From an uncultured Saprospiraceae bacterium (GTDB lineage Bacteria; Bacteroidota; Bacteroidia; Chitinophagales; Saprospiraceae), in the NCBI GenBank assembly GCA_938002705.1, contig CALLAG010000016.1, forward strand, positions 1 through 14,530: a stretch of DNA of 14,530 nucleotides, written 5' to 3'. The notes beneath the pieces were generated by a model that worked only from the letters and a program-made list of their open reading frames with translations, did no database searches and was not told the origin of the DNA. The translations under genes were made by a program, and so were the position numbers. Of this stretch, positions 1 to 7,489 are shown piece by piece (the stretch's first letter is position 1; every line of letters begins with the position of its first letter).

Positions 1-31
1 CTATTTTTATTTGAAATCACAAAACTTACAC

Positions 32-3000
32 ATGAAAGAAATTTATACCAATAATAACATCCTTAAACACATGTACTCAGGTTTAATGAGTCTCGCTGTG
101 ATATTGATGTTCAGCATAAGTGCTACGGCATCAAGCCATAGAGAAGCACCACTTATCTCTAATGATCCGCTTGCTGACAATGTGGATCTGTATGCATTCC
201 GTAGTCCAGATGATCCTAGTACAATTACGCTGATCGCGACTTATGTTCCTATGCAATTACCACATGGAGGACCTAATTATTATTCTTTTGGAGAGAATAT
301 CAGATATGAGATCCATGTAGATAATGATACATCTACGCCAGGTGATGATATCACATACAGATTTACCTTTAATGTGACTAACGAAGATCCTTCGACATTT
401 TTCAATATCAGATTAGGTAAGCAGAATCAAAAAACAACTTATACACTCGAAAGAAGTGTAGATGGTGGACAGACATTTATAACAATCATAACTGATGGCG
501 TCGTACCTCCTAACAATGTAGGCCCAAGGTCTATAGAAAGTGGAGCCGGACTTAATACAACATATGCGGCATTATACAATGGAGCAGTTACGGATGCAAG
601 TTCTGGTGAGAAAGTATTCGCTGGTCCTACAGATGATCCATTCTTTGTAGACTTAGGAGGCATTTTTGACCTTGGAGATGCTCCAAGACAAGCAGGTACA
701 CCAAGAGATGGGCTGGCATGTTACAATGTCAGTGCTATAGCTATACAAGTGCCTATCATTACATTATTAAAGTCAGGTGCTAATCCTACTCCAGATAATA
801 TCTTAGATGCAGATCATGTCATAGGCGTATGGGCATCAGCAAGTAGACCAGCTATTACAACTCTTAGTATGGATAGTGATCCAAGCTTTGATGGTGACTG
901 GGTACAAGTATCAAGATTAGGTATGCCACTGACTAACGAGGCAGTTATACCTGTAGGTAGCAAAGACTTCTGGAATAGAATCACTCCTTATGATGAGATA
1001 GGTGAGACAACCTTAGATGAGTTCTTCTACAATCCAGAATTAGCTCTATATATGGATGATGAATTGTTTGGAGGAGCAGTACCTGCATTTGGTCCGCTAA
1101 GAATACAGAAAGCTTCATTAGGAGGCTTTGATTTTAGTAATGGTGCTGATGGACTATTTAGTCTTAAGGGTGATCCTGCTCTTGCAGGTACAGCATTAGA
1201 TGATGCAGTATTCGGTACGTTACTATTGCCAGCAGCTGGTAAGCCAAGGTCAGTAGATCTATGGCCTACGTTCCACACAGGAGTGCCTAACGTTATTCCT
1301 TATCAGTTAGCCACAGGAAAAGGCGGTAACCCACTCGCGGCAGGTAAGCCATTCATCAATAATTTCTTGCCTAACGGTGGAGATATGTTACGATTGAATA
1401 TGGCAGTACCAGCTACATCAAGAACAGATGTTAACTTCAGTAGCCTTGGATTGATACAAGCAGCAGCTATTGGTCTTACAGTGGCGCCATTTAATGCAAC
1501 TGCTGACTTAGAATTTATACCTAATATGGATGGATTTCCTAACGGAAGAAGATTAGAAGATGATGTGACACGTATCGAGCTCCAAGCTGTTGCTGGTGTT
1601 GTACTTGCTGCAGTAGGATTATGGTATGATGATTATGATCCAGCGACATCTCCAAGTCCTGTTACACAAGACTTAATCAATGTACTTAGTTATACGACAG
1701 GTGTAGAATCTAATGATCTTGCATTCGGTACATCATTCCCATACTTAGCTATGCCACATAGTGGTACAGGTGACTGTAGTGGAGAAGTGTATGTCAATCC
1801 AGCCGAAGTAGCAGAAATAGAAAAAAGAGCATTCGTATCATCTAATAATCAGAATAGAATCGGCGTAGTCAACAGCTTAGATGATGGATCATTTTCGTTA
1901 TCAGGATTTGTAAGTCAAGCAGGTGATGCAGATGGTATCCACTATGATGATGCTAATGATGTGCTATATCAATTAAATAGAGAGCTGAATACGATAGACA
2001 TCTACTCTAATGTCATCGCTAACTTATCTAACGGAACACCACCTACATTCGTAACAAGATCTACATCTGACTTCACTAACGGTAGAGAGATAGCTGTAGC
2101 TGGAAGTAGCTTGATCGTAGCGCAAGATGCTGCAGACTCTAATGGTCAGGTTAATCAGTTTGTGATATACGATATCACGCCGAGTACAGTAACATTCAAT
2201 AGGACATTAACTTCAGATCTTAATCTGTGGGGTATCCACTTAGACGGTAACACACTGTATGCGATAGAAGATAATAGTGAGAACCTATTGAGATACGATG
2301 ATATCTTCAGTAATCAGGGGCCTACAATCACACCGACTGCAGTAATCTCAGTAGATGAGATGACCAGAACACATGGCCTAACTTATGACAGAGATAGTGA
2401 CTTGATGATCCTTACAGATGTTGCTGATGCAGCGAGTAATTCTGATGGTGCATTCACAGTAATAGCAGGACTAAGTGATGCTTCTGCTGATGGTAGAATA
2501 GATATAACAGAACAAGTAAGAATAGCAGGGCCTAATAGCTCACTGGGTAATCCGGTGGATGTCGCCTACGATTCTTCTAATGGTAACATATACATAGCCG
2601 AGAGAGCTTCAGGAGGTGGTAAGATATTGATCTTCGATACACCGACTAATTCTGGTGATGCTTCTCCGATATACAATGAGGCATTTGCTGGGGCATCTGC
2701 AGTCTACTTAGAAGGTGTAGCGAGACCATTCAGTATGCAGATTATGGGTAATGTATTTATATCCTCTAATGATACAAGTAGGGTAGGACTCTTATCATTG
2801 TTAGAAGATAGATCACATAGCTTAGAATCATTTGCAAGTGTAGCAGGAGATGCGGATGGTATCTACTATGATGCTGATAATGATGTACTATACCAACTTA
2901 ATAGAGAAGCTAATGTCATCAATGCTTACGCAAATGTTCTTGCTGATGTCTCTAATGGATTAGATCCTACAGTGTCAGCAACTTCAACTTCTGATTTTAT

Positions 3001-3928
3001 CAATGGTAGAGAGATTGCTATAGCTGGCGATAGATTAGTCGTAGCTCAAGATGCTAATGATGCTAATGGACAGACTAATAAATTATTGGTATATGAATTC
3101 TCTCCGACTTCTATAGAGTTAAAGAATACATATGATGTAGGTATTAACCTATGGGGAATACATGCAGATGTCAATACCCTCTATGCTATCGTAGATAATT
3201 CTAATCAGATAGCCATATTCAATGACTTCTTTACTAATGCAGATGGTGCTCTCACGCCAGATCTATTAGTAAGTGTAGAAGGACTCGTAAGAACTCATGG
3301 TCTGACTTACTATGCTGATAGTGACTTGATGATTATGACGGATATAGGTGAAGCGTCAAGTGCTGACGATGGTGCTGTCATAACGATAGCTGGCTTCTCT
3401 ATGGCGATACAAGATTCTAATATAGAGACAGCAGAGCAGGTAAGAATAGGAGGGCCGTTAAGTAATCTGGGCAATCCAGTAGATATAGCTTACAATCCTA
3501 ACGAGGAGTTCATATACGTAGCAGAGAGAGCTAACAGTGGTGGTAGAATATTAGTGTTCGATAATCCTACAGCGAGTGGTGATGTAGAGCCTATCTATAA
3601 TTCATTATTCAGTGGAGCATCAGCCGTATACCAGTCTGGATTCGCTAAGGACGAAAGCCCGCTTACAAGTATCACTGATATAGATGGGAATATAGTAGAC
3701 ATCAAAATCTATCCTAATCCATCATCACAATTTATCTCAATAGAAATGGATCAAGCGATAGCTAATGATGCAAGAATAAATATTAGTACAGCTAATGGAC
3801 AATTAGTGAAAACAGTAAGGGTCAATAACAATGGACAGATAGATATCAGCACACTTGAGAGTGGACTATATCTCATACAGATAAAAGCAGGTACTGAAGA
3901 CTACCAAGGTAAGTTCTTCAAGATGTAA
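32..3928 (+). CDS. Secreted DUF4331 protein with duplicated propeller-like modules and type IX secretion sorting domain
   Basis: Very large exported protein of about 1298 residues counted from the ATG at 32. A signal peptide (hydrophobic run about residues 18-33, likely cut after Ala33) leads into the SSHREAP...D-N-V-D-L-Y-A-F opening that is typical of DUF4331, a family of unknown function; this domain covers roughly residues 34-580. Two modules of about 300 residues follow (about 598-892 and 906-1200). They are collinear at an offset of 308 residues, sharing for example GDADGI, DFxNGREIA, LWGIH, RTHGLTY, GNPVD and GASAVY. They look like beta-propeller folds. The C-terminus is a Por-type sorting domain with YPNP at 1227-1230, so export is expected through the type IX system to the cell surface or medium. 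The frame is open to the left window edge; a TTG at 11 and an ATG at 71 are other possible starts. The ATG at 32 gives a sensible signal peptide. Molecular function is unknown. Confidence 0.9.
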   Translation: MKEIYTNNNILKHMYSGLMSLAVILMFSISATASSHREAPLISNDPLADNVDLYAFRSPDDPSTITLIATYVPMQLPHGGPNYYSFGENIRYEIHVDNDTSTPGDDITYRFTFNVTNEDPSTFFNIRLGKQNQKTTYTLERSVDGGQTFITIITDGVVPPNNVGPRSIESGAGLNTTYAALYNGAVTDASSGEKVFAGPTDDPFFVDLGGIFDLGDAPRQAGTPRDGLACYNVSAIAIQVPIITLLKSGANPTPDNILDADHVIGVWASASRPAITTLSMDSDPSFDGDWVQVSRLGMPLTNEAVIPVGSKDFWNRITPYDEIGETTLDEFFYNPELALYMDDELFGGAVPAFGPLRIQKASLGGFDFSNGADGLFSLKGDPALAGTALDDAVFGTLLLPAAGKPRSVDLWPTFHTGVPNVIPYQLATGKGGNPLAAGKPFINNFLPNGGDMLRLNMAVPATSRTDVNFSSLGLIQAAAIGLTVAPFNATADLEFIPNMDGFPNGRRLEDDVTRIELQAVAGVVLAAVGLWYDDYDPATSPSPVTQDLINVLSYTTGVESNDLAFGTSFPYLAMPHSGTGDCSGEVYVNPAEVAEIEKRAFVSSNNQNRIGVVNSLDDGSFSLSGFVSQAGDADGIHYDDANDVLYQLNRELNTIDIYSNVIANLSNGTPPTFVTRSTSDFTNGREIAVAGSSLIVAQDAADSNGQVNQFVIYDITPSTVTFNRTLTSDLNLWGIHLDGNTLYAIEDNSENLLRYDDIFSNQGPTITPTAVISVDEMTRTHGLTYDRDSDLMILTDVADAASNSDGAFTVIAGLSDASADGRIDITEQVRIAGPNSSLGNPVDVAYDSSNGNIYIAERASGGGKILIFDTPTNSGDASPIYNEAFAGASAVYLEGVARPFSMQIMGNVFISSNDTSRVGLLSLLEDRSHSLESFASVAGDADGIYYDADNDVLYQLNREANVINAYANVLADVSNGLDPTVSATSTSDFINGREIAIAGDRLVVAQDANDANGQTNKLLVYEFSPTSIELKNTYDVGINLWGIHADVNTLYAIVDNSNQIAIFNDFFTNADGALTPDLLVSVEGLVRTHGLTYYADSDLMIMTDIGEASSADDGAVITIAGFSMAIQDSNIETAEQVRIGGPLSNLGNPVDIAYNPNEEFIYVAERANSGGRILVFDNPTASGDVEPIYNSLFSGASAVYQSGFAKDESPLTSITDIDGNIVDIKIYPNPSSQFISIEMDQAIANDARINISTANGQLVKTVRVNNNGQIDISTLESGLYLIQIKAGTEDYQGKFFKM
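1823..3646 (+). repeat. Intragenic tandem duplication of a ~308-residue propeller-like module
   Basis: Within the DUF4331 gene, nucleotides about 1823-2720 and 2747-3646 encode two homologous protein modules that stay in register at a constant 308-residue offset from the first FxSSN motif to the closing GASAVY. Conserved blocks include DFxNGREIA, VVAQD/IVAQD, NLWGIH, RTHGLTY, SDLMIxTD, EQVRI, NPVD, IYxAERA and SGD. The nucleotide sequences have diverged much more than the proteins, so this is an old duplication and not a recent or unstable repeat. Confidence 0.85.
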
Positions 3929-3968
3929 AAGAAAGATTTATTTAGTGTTAATTGCAATTTTAAAGGGT

Positions 3969-4001
3969 AGCCTCTCGTCGCAGACGGGAGGCTTTTTTTT
4001 T
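3969..4001 (+). terminator. Rho-independent terminator of the DUF4331 gene
   Basis: An 11-bp stem (AGCCTCTCGTC at 3969-3979 pairing with GACGGGAGGCT at 3983-3993, with one G-T wobble) and a three-base GCA loop are followed by nine Ts. It lies about 40 bp after the stop codon and should insulate the downstream hip operon from read-through. Confidence 0.92.
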
Positions 4002-4109
4002 GTTTATAATTATTCGTCTTCTTAAATACTTATAAGTAATTGTAAAAAAAATCAGAGCTGTAATCTATTCTTTCACATATCGAATAGCCCTATTATTCTT
4101 CAAATAAAC

Positions 4110-4127
4110 TATATGCTTAAGCATATA
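4110..4127. promoter_or_regulatory. 18-bp perfect palindrome, candidate HipB operator
   Basis: TATATGCTTAAGCATATA is identical to its reverse complement over 18 bases. It sits about 120 bp upstream of the hipB-like start in an AT-rich leader that repeats its half-site GCATATA at 4121, 4162 and 4243. HipB-type repressors bind palindromic operators in front of their own operon, so a HipB operator is the natural reading. Binding itself is inference. Confidence 0.5.
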
Positions 4128-4150
4128 TTATATAAAATGTTGCATTAAAT

Positions 4151-4251
4151 TATATTTAAATGCATATAATAATAGAAAATAATCTCTAACTATATCTTTT
4201 TACATATAATTACTATATATTTGAATAGAAGTATATTCAAATGCATATAAT
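4151..4251. promoter_or_regulatory. Pair of 20-bp direct boxes, candidate operators O2 and O3
   Basis: The 20-mers at 4151-4170 and 4232-4251 differ at one position only (TATATT-T/C-AAATGCATATAAT) and are 81 bp apart. A weaker relative, ACATATAAT, lies between them at 4202-4210. The second copy runs over the ATG at 4241 and ends inside the ATG at 4250. Around it is a 9-bp inverted repeat, ATTTGAATA (4219-4227) and TATTCAAAT (4234-4242). Repressor bound here would cover the promoter and the start of translation. Confidence 0.5.
4216..4223 (+). promoter_or_regulatory. Candidate Bacteroidota -7 box for the hip operon
   Basis: TATATTTG matches the TAnnTTTG consensus of the Bacteroidota primary sigma factor. 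It lies about 27 bp before the preferred hipB ATG at 4250 and overlaps the left arm of the 9-bp inverted repeat at 4219-4242, as expected for autorepression. No TTG was seen at the usual upstream distance, so the -33 element is weak or absent. Confidence 0.4.
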
Positions 4252-4459
4252 GAAATCAATAGCGCAATTTGTTAAAGATCGTAGAAATGAAGTGGGGCTT
4301 ACTCAAAAGGAATTTGCCGATCGTACAGGTGTTGCACTTACAGTGATAAGGAAAATCGAGCAAGGCAAAACCAATCTTAATATGGAAAAAGTCAATATGG
4401 TACTGAGCATGTTCGGTCACGAGTTAGGGCCTGTAGATAGTAAAAGCTTAGGTGAATGA
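4250..4459 (+). CDS. hipB: HipB-like XRE-family HTH repressor/antitoxin
   Basis: A 69-residue DNA-binding protein consisting of little more than a Cro/C1-type helix-turn-helix: L17-T-Q-K-E-F-A-D-R-T-G-V (helix 2) and V32-I-R-K-I-E-Q-G-K-T (helix 3). It resembles the short HipB-like regulators found next to hipA genes in Bacteroidota. It should dimerise, bind the palindromes in front of the operon and repress it. Start choice: the ATG at 4250 gives the M-x-x-I-A-x-F-V opening usual in this family and leaves room for the operator; the ATG at 4241 would add only M-H-I and lies inside the repeat box. The stop overlaps the next start (ATGA at 4456-4459), so translation is probably coupled to the hipS-like gene. 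In three-part systems the HipB-like protein is the repressor and need not be the main neutraliser. Confidence 0.88.
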   Translation: MKSIAQFVKDRRNEVGLTQKEFADRTGVALTVIRKIEQGKTNLNMEKVNMVLSMFGHELGPVDSKSLGE

Positions 4460-4791
4460 GAAGGGCAGTTGTATATTATAAAGATCACCTCGCAGGTACA
4501 ATTACAGAGACTAATGATGGCGAATATGTATTCCAGTACGATGGTCAATATGTGAAGGATTACCCCACCGCTTTCATCACATTCACTATGCCTGTTACTG
4601 ATACGCCTTATGTCGATAAGCGCTTGTTTCCATTTTTTGAAGGTTTAATTCCTGAAGGGTGGCTACTCGAAATAGCATCAGAAAACTGGAAAATAAATAG
4701 AAACGATAGGATGGGATTATTATTAGCATGTTGTCATAACTGTATAGGAGCAGTGAGTCTCAAACCCGTGCCGCAAGAAGATGAAAAGTAG
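4456..4791 (+). CDS. hipS: HipS-like protein: stand-alone HipA N-terminal subdomain (antitoxin candidate)
   Basis: A 111-residue protein matching only the N-terminal subdomain 1 of HipA kinases: a short beta-rich start with A-G-x-I, then T-D-T-P-Y at 48-52 followed by the signature L57-F-P-F-F-E-G-L-I-P-E-G-W69. No kinase motif is present. In E. coli O127:H6 the equivalent free-standing protein HipS neutralises the kinase HipT; that role is inferred here from family and gene order. From memory, a tryptophan of E. coli HipS contributes to neutralisation, and Trp69 of the PEGW motif is a candidate equivalent. It overlaps the upstream gene by 4 bp and the kinase gene by 11 bp. It is not a broken hipA: both junctions have proper starts and stops, and the kinase begins with its own conserved N-terminal motif. 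Confidence 0.85.
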   Translation: MRRAVVYYKDHLAGTITETNDGEYVFQYDGQYVKDYPTAFITFTMPVTDTPYVDKRLFPFFEGLIPEGWLLEIASENWKINRNDRMGLLLACCHNCIGAVSLKPVPQEDEK

Positions 4792-5719
4792 ATGTCTATA
4801 TTGTTATAAGCCTGAGGCAAAAGGGCAAGACTTCCATGATAAATGCTCTATGGAATTCTTCGGTACACCTATGCCTCCTGTCATTGAGTATTCCTTAGAT
4901 CAGATGAATGATCTTGCAAAAAAGGTCATAGAGAGAAGTATCGCTGTACCAGGAGTGCAAGCCAAGTTGTCTATGTCAATAATAAAGAAAACCAAAGACA
5001 GATCTGATGGTCGCTTAACTGTTGTAGGTGCACTGGGCGGTCAATACATCTTTAAGCCGCCTTCTAATCGATTCGAGGAAATGCCAGAGAACGAGCACGT
5101 TACTATGAGGATTGCGGAAGCTTATGGAATACGAGTGGTGCCATCATCGCTTATTCGATTAGCATCGGGAGAGTTATCTTACATTACTAAGCGTATCGAT
5201 AGGACAGACGATGGTAGGAAGATTCACATGATAGATATGTTTCAGATTACTGAGGCATTTGATAAGTATAGGAGTTCTATGGAGAAAGTGGGCAAGGCAA
5301 TAGAAAGCTATTCTGATAATACCATGTTGGATAAGATTTTTTATTTTGAGCTAAGTCTCTTTTCTTTTCTGTCTGGTAATAATGATATGCACCTTAAGAA
5401 TTTCTCTATGATAGAAAGTCCTTCTGGGTGGATATTGTCTCCAGCTTATGATCTATTGAATGCTTCTATCGTCAATCCTGATGATGCAGAAGAGTTAGCT
5501 CTAACGCTTGTTGGGAAAAAGCGAAAACTGAAACGGGAACATTTTGAGCAGTTGGCTATGGAATTAAAAATGACACAAAAGCAGTTAGGTGGAGTGATGA
5601 AACGTGCTGTGAATAATAAGGTTAAGGCTTTAGACTGGATCGAAAGATCTTTCTTGTCATCAAAAATGAAGGCTGCTTATATAGCATTAATGGAAAGTAG
5701 ATATGCTCAACTTCTATAG
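4781..5719 (+). CDS. hipT: HipT-like serine/threonine kinase toxin (HipA C-terminal kinase domain)
   Basis: A 312-residue HipA-fold kinase lacking the HipA N-terminal subdomain, which is encoded separately just upstream. Seen: Gly-rich loop V56-P-G-V-Q-A-K-L63, ATP-binding lysine in F91-K-P, N104-E-H, catalytic loop G199-N-N-D-M-H-L-K-N-F-S209 (catalytic Asp202) and the metal-binding aspartate in P221-A-Y-D-L225 (Asp224). All core catalytic residues are present, so the enzyme should be active. HipA and HipT phosphorylate aminoacyl-tRNA synthetases (GltX and TrpS in E. coli), halting translation; the target here is unknown. Two oddities: a C5-x2-C8-x10-H19-x2-C22 metal-site-like N-terminus, and Ala55-Val-Pro57 where E. 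coli HipT and HipA have autophosphorylated serine before the Gly-rich loop. The ATG at 4781 lies 11 bp inside hipS, implying coupled translation. Confidence 0.9.
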   Translation: MKSRCLYCYKPEAKGQDFHDKCSMEFFGTPMPPVIEYSLDQMNDLAKKVIERSIAVPGVQAKLSMSIIKKTKDRSDGRLTVVGALGGQYIFKPPSNRFEEMPENEHVTMRIAEAYGIRVVPSSLIRLASGELSYITKRIDRTDDGRKIHMIDMFQITEAFDKYRSSMEKVGKAIESYSDNTMLDKIFYFELSLFSFLSGNNDMHLKNFSMIESPSGWILSPAYDLLNASIVNPDDAEELALTLVGKKRKLKREHFEQLAMELKMTQKQLGGVMKRAVNNKVKALDWIERSFLSSKMKAAYIALMESRYAQLL

Positions 5720-5839
5720 AATTCTATCAGGAAATATGGTAAATGGAATTCAAATAAGGCACTTAATGTAGCCTTATTATTTACAGATCTGTATCGAACA
5801 AAAGATAGGATTAACTAATTATACTACTTTGGGTGTAGC

Positions 5840-7213
5840 TTGAGGTACTTGTATTTGACAAAAATATTTGAATTGGATAATTTAAAACACTGGTTAGAGA
5901 CGCGAAAGATGGATGACAAGTCTATTGTCATTCTGCTTATAAAAGGGTACTTACTTCTAACAGCTTTATGTTTCATACTATTATCATTACCGATAAGTCA
6001 AAGTTCAAGTAACTCTATTATCGATCATTTGTTTTTTGCTGTATCTATAGTCAGCACGACAGGCTTGGCGCCAGCTGATTTTTCAGGTTCTTATAATTTA
6101 TTTGGGCAGATCATCAGTTTGATCTTTATTCAATTAGGGGGAGTAGGGTATATGGCGTTAAGCTCATTTATTATTCTTAAGCAATTTAATAAGCTACCGA
6201 GTATATCGGCAAGATTGCTCAGGCTGGAATTTAACCTTCCTGAGAAGTATCCATTGACATCATTCATATATAGTGTCTTTATATTTACCCTGCTCATAGA
6301 AGCGATAGGAGCTGGTTTTTTATACTTTGGATTTCGAGAGGCCGGTATAGATATGCCGTTTTGGAATGCTGTTTTCCATAGTATATCTGCTTTTTGTACA
6401 GCAGGATTTAGTTTGTTTGGCGATTCTATGACATCCTTTACAGATCATGCTTTAATCACTAATACTATACTGGTACTATCACTGCTGGGGTCTATAGGAT
6501 TTATAGTTTTATTAGACTTCTGGTTGAGGCTCATCAGGAAGCGCAGGCGTATATCATTGACCTCTAAGATGATCCTACTGAGTACTTTCTTCTTATGGAT
6601 CATTGCTGCTATAGCTATCTACTTTTCTGATAGCCAAATGTCAGAGAATGGATGGGAAGGGATGAAGCTATCTATCTTTCAGAGTATATCTGCACACACT
6701 ACCGTTGGGTTTAATAATTATGATGTAGGTATTATAGATTCTGGTGGTATTTTTATTATGATTATAATTATGATAATAGGTGCCTCTCCCGCAGGGACGG
6801 GAGGTGGTATTAAGACGACATCTATTACATCATTGATTGCAGTATTGACTTCTGTATTAAAGCGCAGGAAGCATGTGACGTTTTTTCAGCGAGAGATTCT
6901 CGCTCCTAAGATATACTTGGCCATATCATCAGGTATATTCTATGCACTTATATTGATTATAGGTACATGGCTACTCTTACTTGTGGATGGCCATAGCTTT
7001 AGATTCGATCAGCTGTTATTTGAAGTAGCTTCTGCTTTAAGTACGGTGGGCTTATCTACGGGGATAACTGCTGACTTGTCAGATCTGGGTAAGTTAATAA
7101 TTTCATTACTCATGTTTATTGGTAGGTTAGGTGTATTGACATTTGGCTTTGCATTGATATCTAAGGCGCCACTATTACAGCATAAGCCAGTAGTAGAAGA
7201 TGTAGCGATATAG
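5840..7213 (+). CDS. KtrB/TrkH-type potassium uptake channel subunit
   Basis: An integral membrane protein of 457 residues (from TTG at 5840) that should carry K+ across the inner membrane. It has the four TM-pore-TM repeats of the TrkH/TrkG/KtrB family, each with its selectivity-filter glycine: S-T-T-G75-L, C-T-A-G189-F, T-T-V-G290-F and S-T-V-G404-L. The third repeat is followed by the intramembrane gating loop G314-A-S-P-A-G-T-G-G-G-I-K-T326. Length and loops resemble KtrB more than the longer TrkH. Such channels work with a cytoplasmic nucleotide-binding KtrA/TrkA ring, and no such gene lies in the window. Start uncertain: the ATG at 5909 (residue 24) begins just before TM1 and is an equally good start. 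The 120-bp gap to hipT contains no strong terminator, so read-through from the hip operon is possible, but no functional link is implied. Confidence 0.9.
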   Translation: MRYLYLTKIFELDNLKHWLETRKMDDKSIVILLIKGYLLLTALCFILLSLPISQSSSNSIIDHLFFAVSIVSTTGLAPADFSGSYNLFGQIISLIFIQLGGVGYMALSSFIILKQFNKLPSISARLLRLEFNLPEKYPLTSFIYSVFIFTLLIEAIGAGFLYFGFREAGIDMPFWNAVFHSISAFCTAGFSLFGDSMTSFTDHALITNTILVLSLLGSIGFIVLLDFWLRLIRKRRRISLTSKMILLSTFFLWIIAAIAIYFSDSQMSENGWEGMKLSIFQSISAHTTVGFNNYDVGIIDSGGIFIMIIIMIIGASPAGTGGGIKTTSITSLIAVLTSVLKRRKHVTFFQREILAPKIYLAISSGIFYALILIIGTWLLLLVDGHSFRFDQLLFEVASALSTVGLSTGITADLSDLGKLIISLLMFIGRLGVLTFGFALISKAPLLQHKPVVEDVAI

Positions 7214-7489
7214 GATGATATAGTATGTAGTGATATCATGTCGTTCTATATTGAGATTTCGTATTTTACTATTCTCTATTCTGGGATTATAAGATGATGA
7301 TATAATGTTAATTAATCGTCTTATTTAGATCTAATTTCTTGCAGTAAAATGATATGGATTCATATGTCGTAATTATCCATCTAAATTGTATTCTTGAGGA
7401 CTATCAATATATCTTTTAGTTGATATCTCAGCAATCTTTGCTTTATAGACATATATTTCGCTATTGTTAATTTTTTATAAATAATAGAG
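7214..7489. other. Noncoding gap, no clear element
   Basis: A 276-bp AT-rich stretch between the potassium channel and the zinc-ribbon gene. It holds a 7-bp inverted repeat (7215-7221 with 7233-7239) without a T-run and an imperfect -7-like TATATTTC at 7452-7459. Neither is convincing as a terminator or promoter. No tRNA, small ORF or repeat family was recognised. Confidence 0.6.

Noticed and set aside
1823..3646. Recombination-prone DNA repeat or phase-variable cassette
   Set aside because: The two modules are similar as proteins but diverged at the base level, with no long identical blocks.
4456..5719. A hipA gene broken into two frames by a frameshift
   Set aside because: Each part has its own start and stop, the kinase begins with a coherent cysteine motif, and the split falls at the domain boundary known from HipBST systems.
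5753..5778. Hairpin AATAAGGC/GCCTTATT after the hip operon as terminator
   Set aside because: Only 8 bp of mostly A-T stem with a 10-base loop and no T-run behind it; too weak to call.
7215..7239. Inverted repeat ATGATAT/ATATCAT after the potassium channel gene
   Set aside because: Short, AT-only apart from one pair and not followed by Ts; expected by chance in such sequence.
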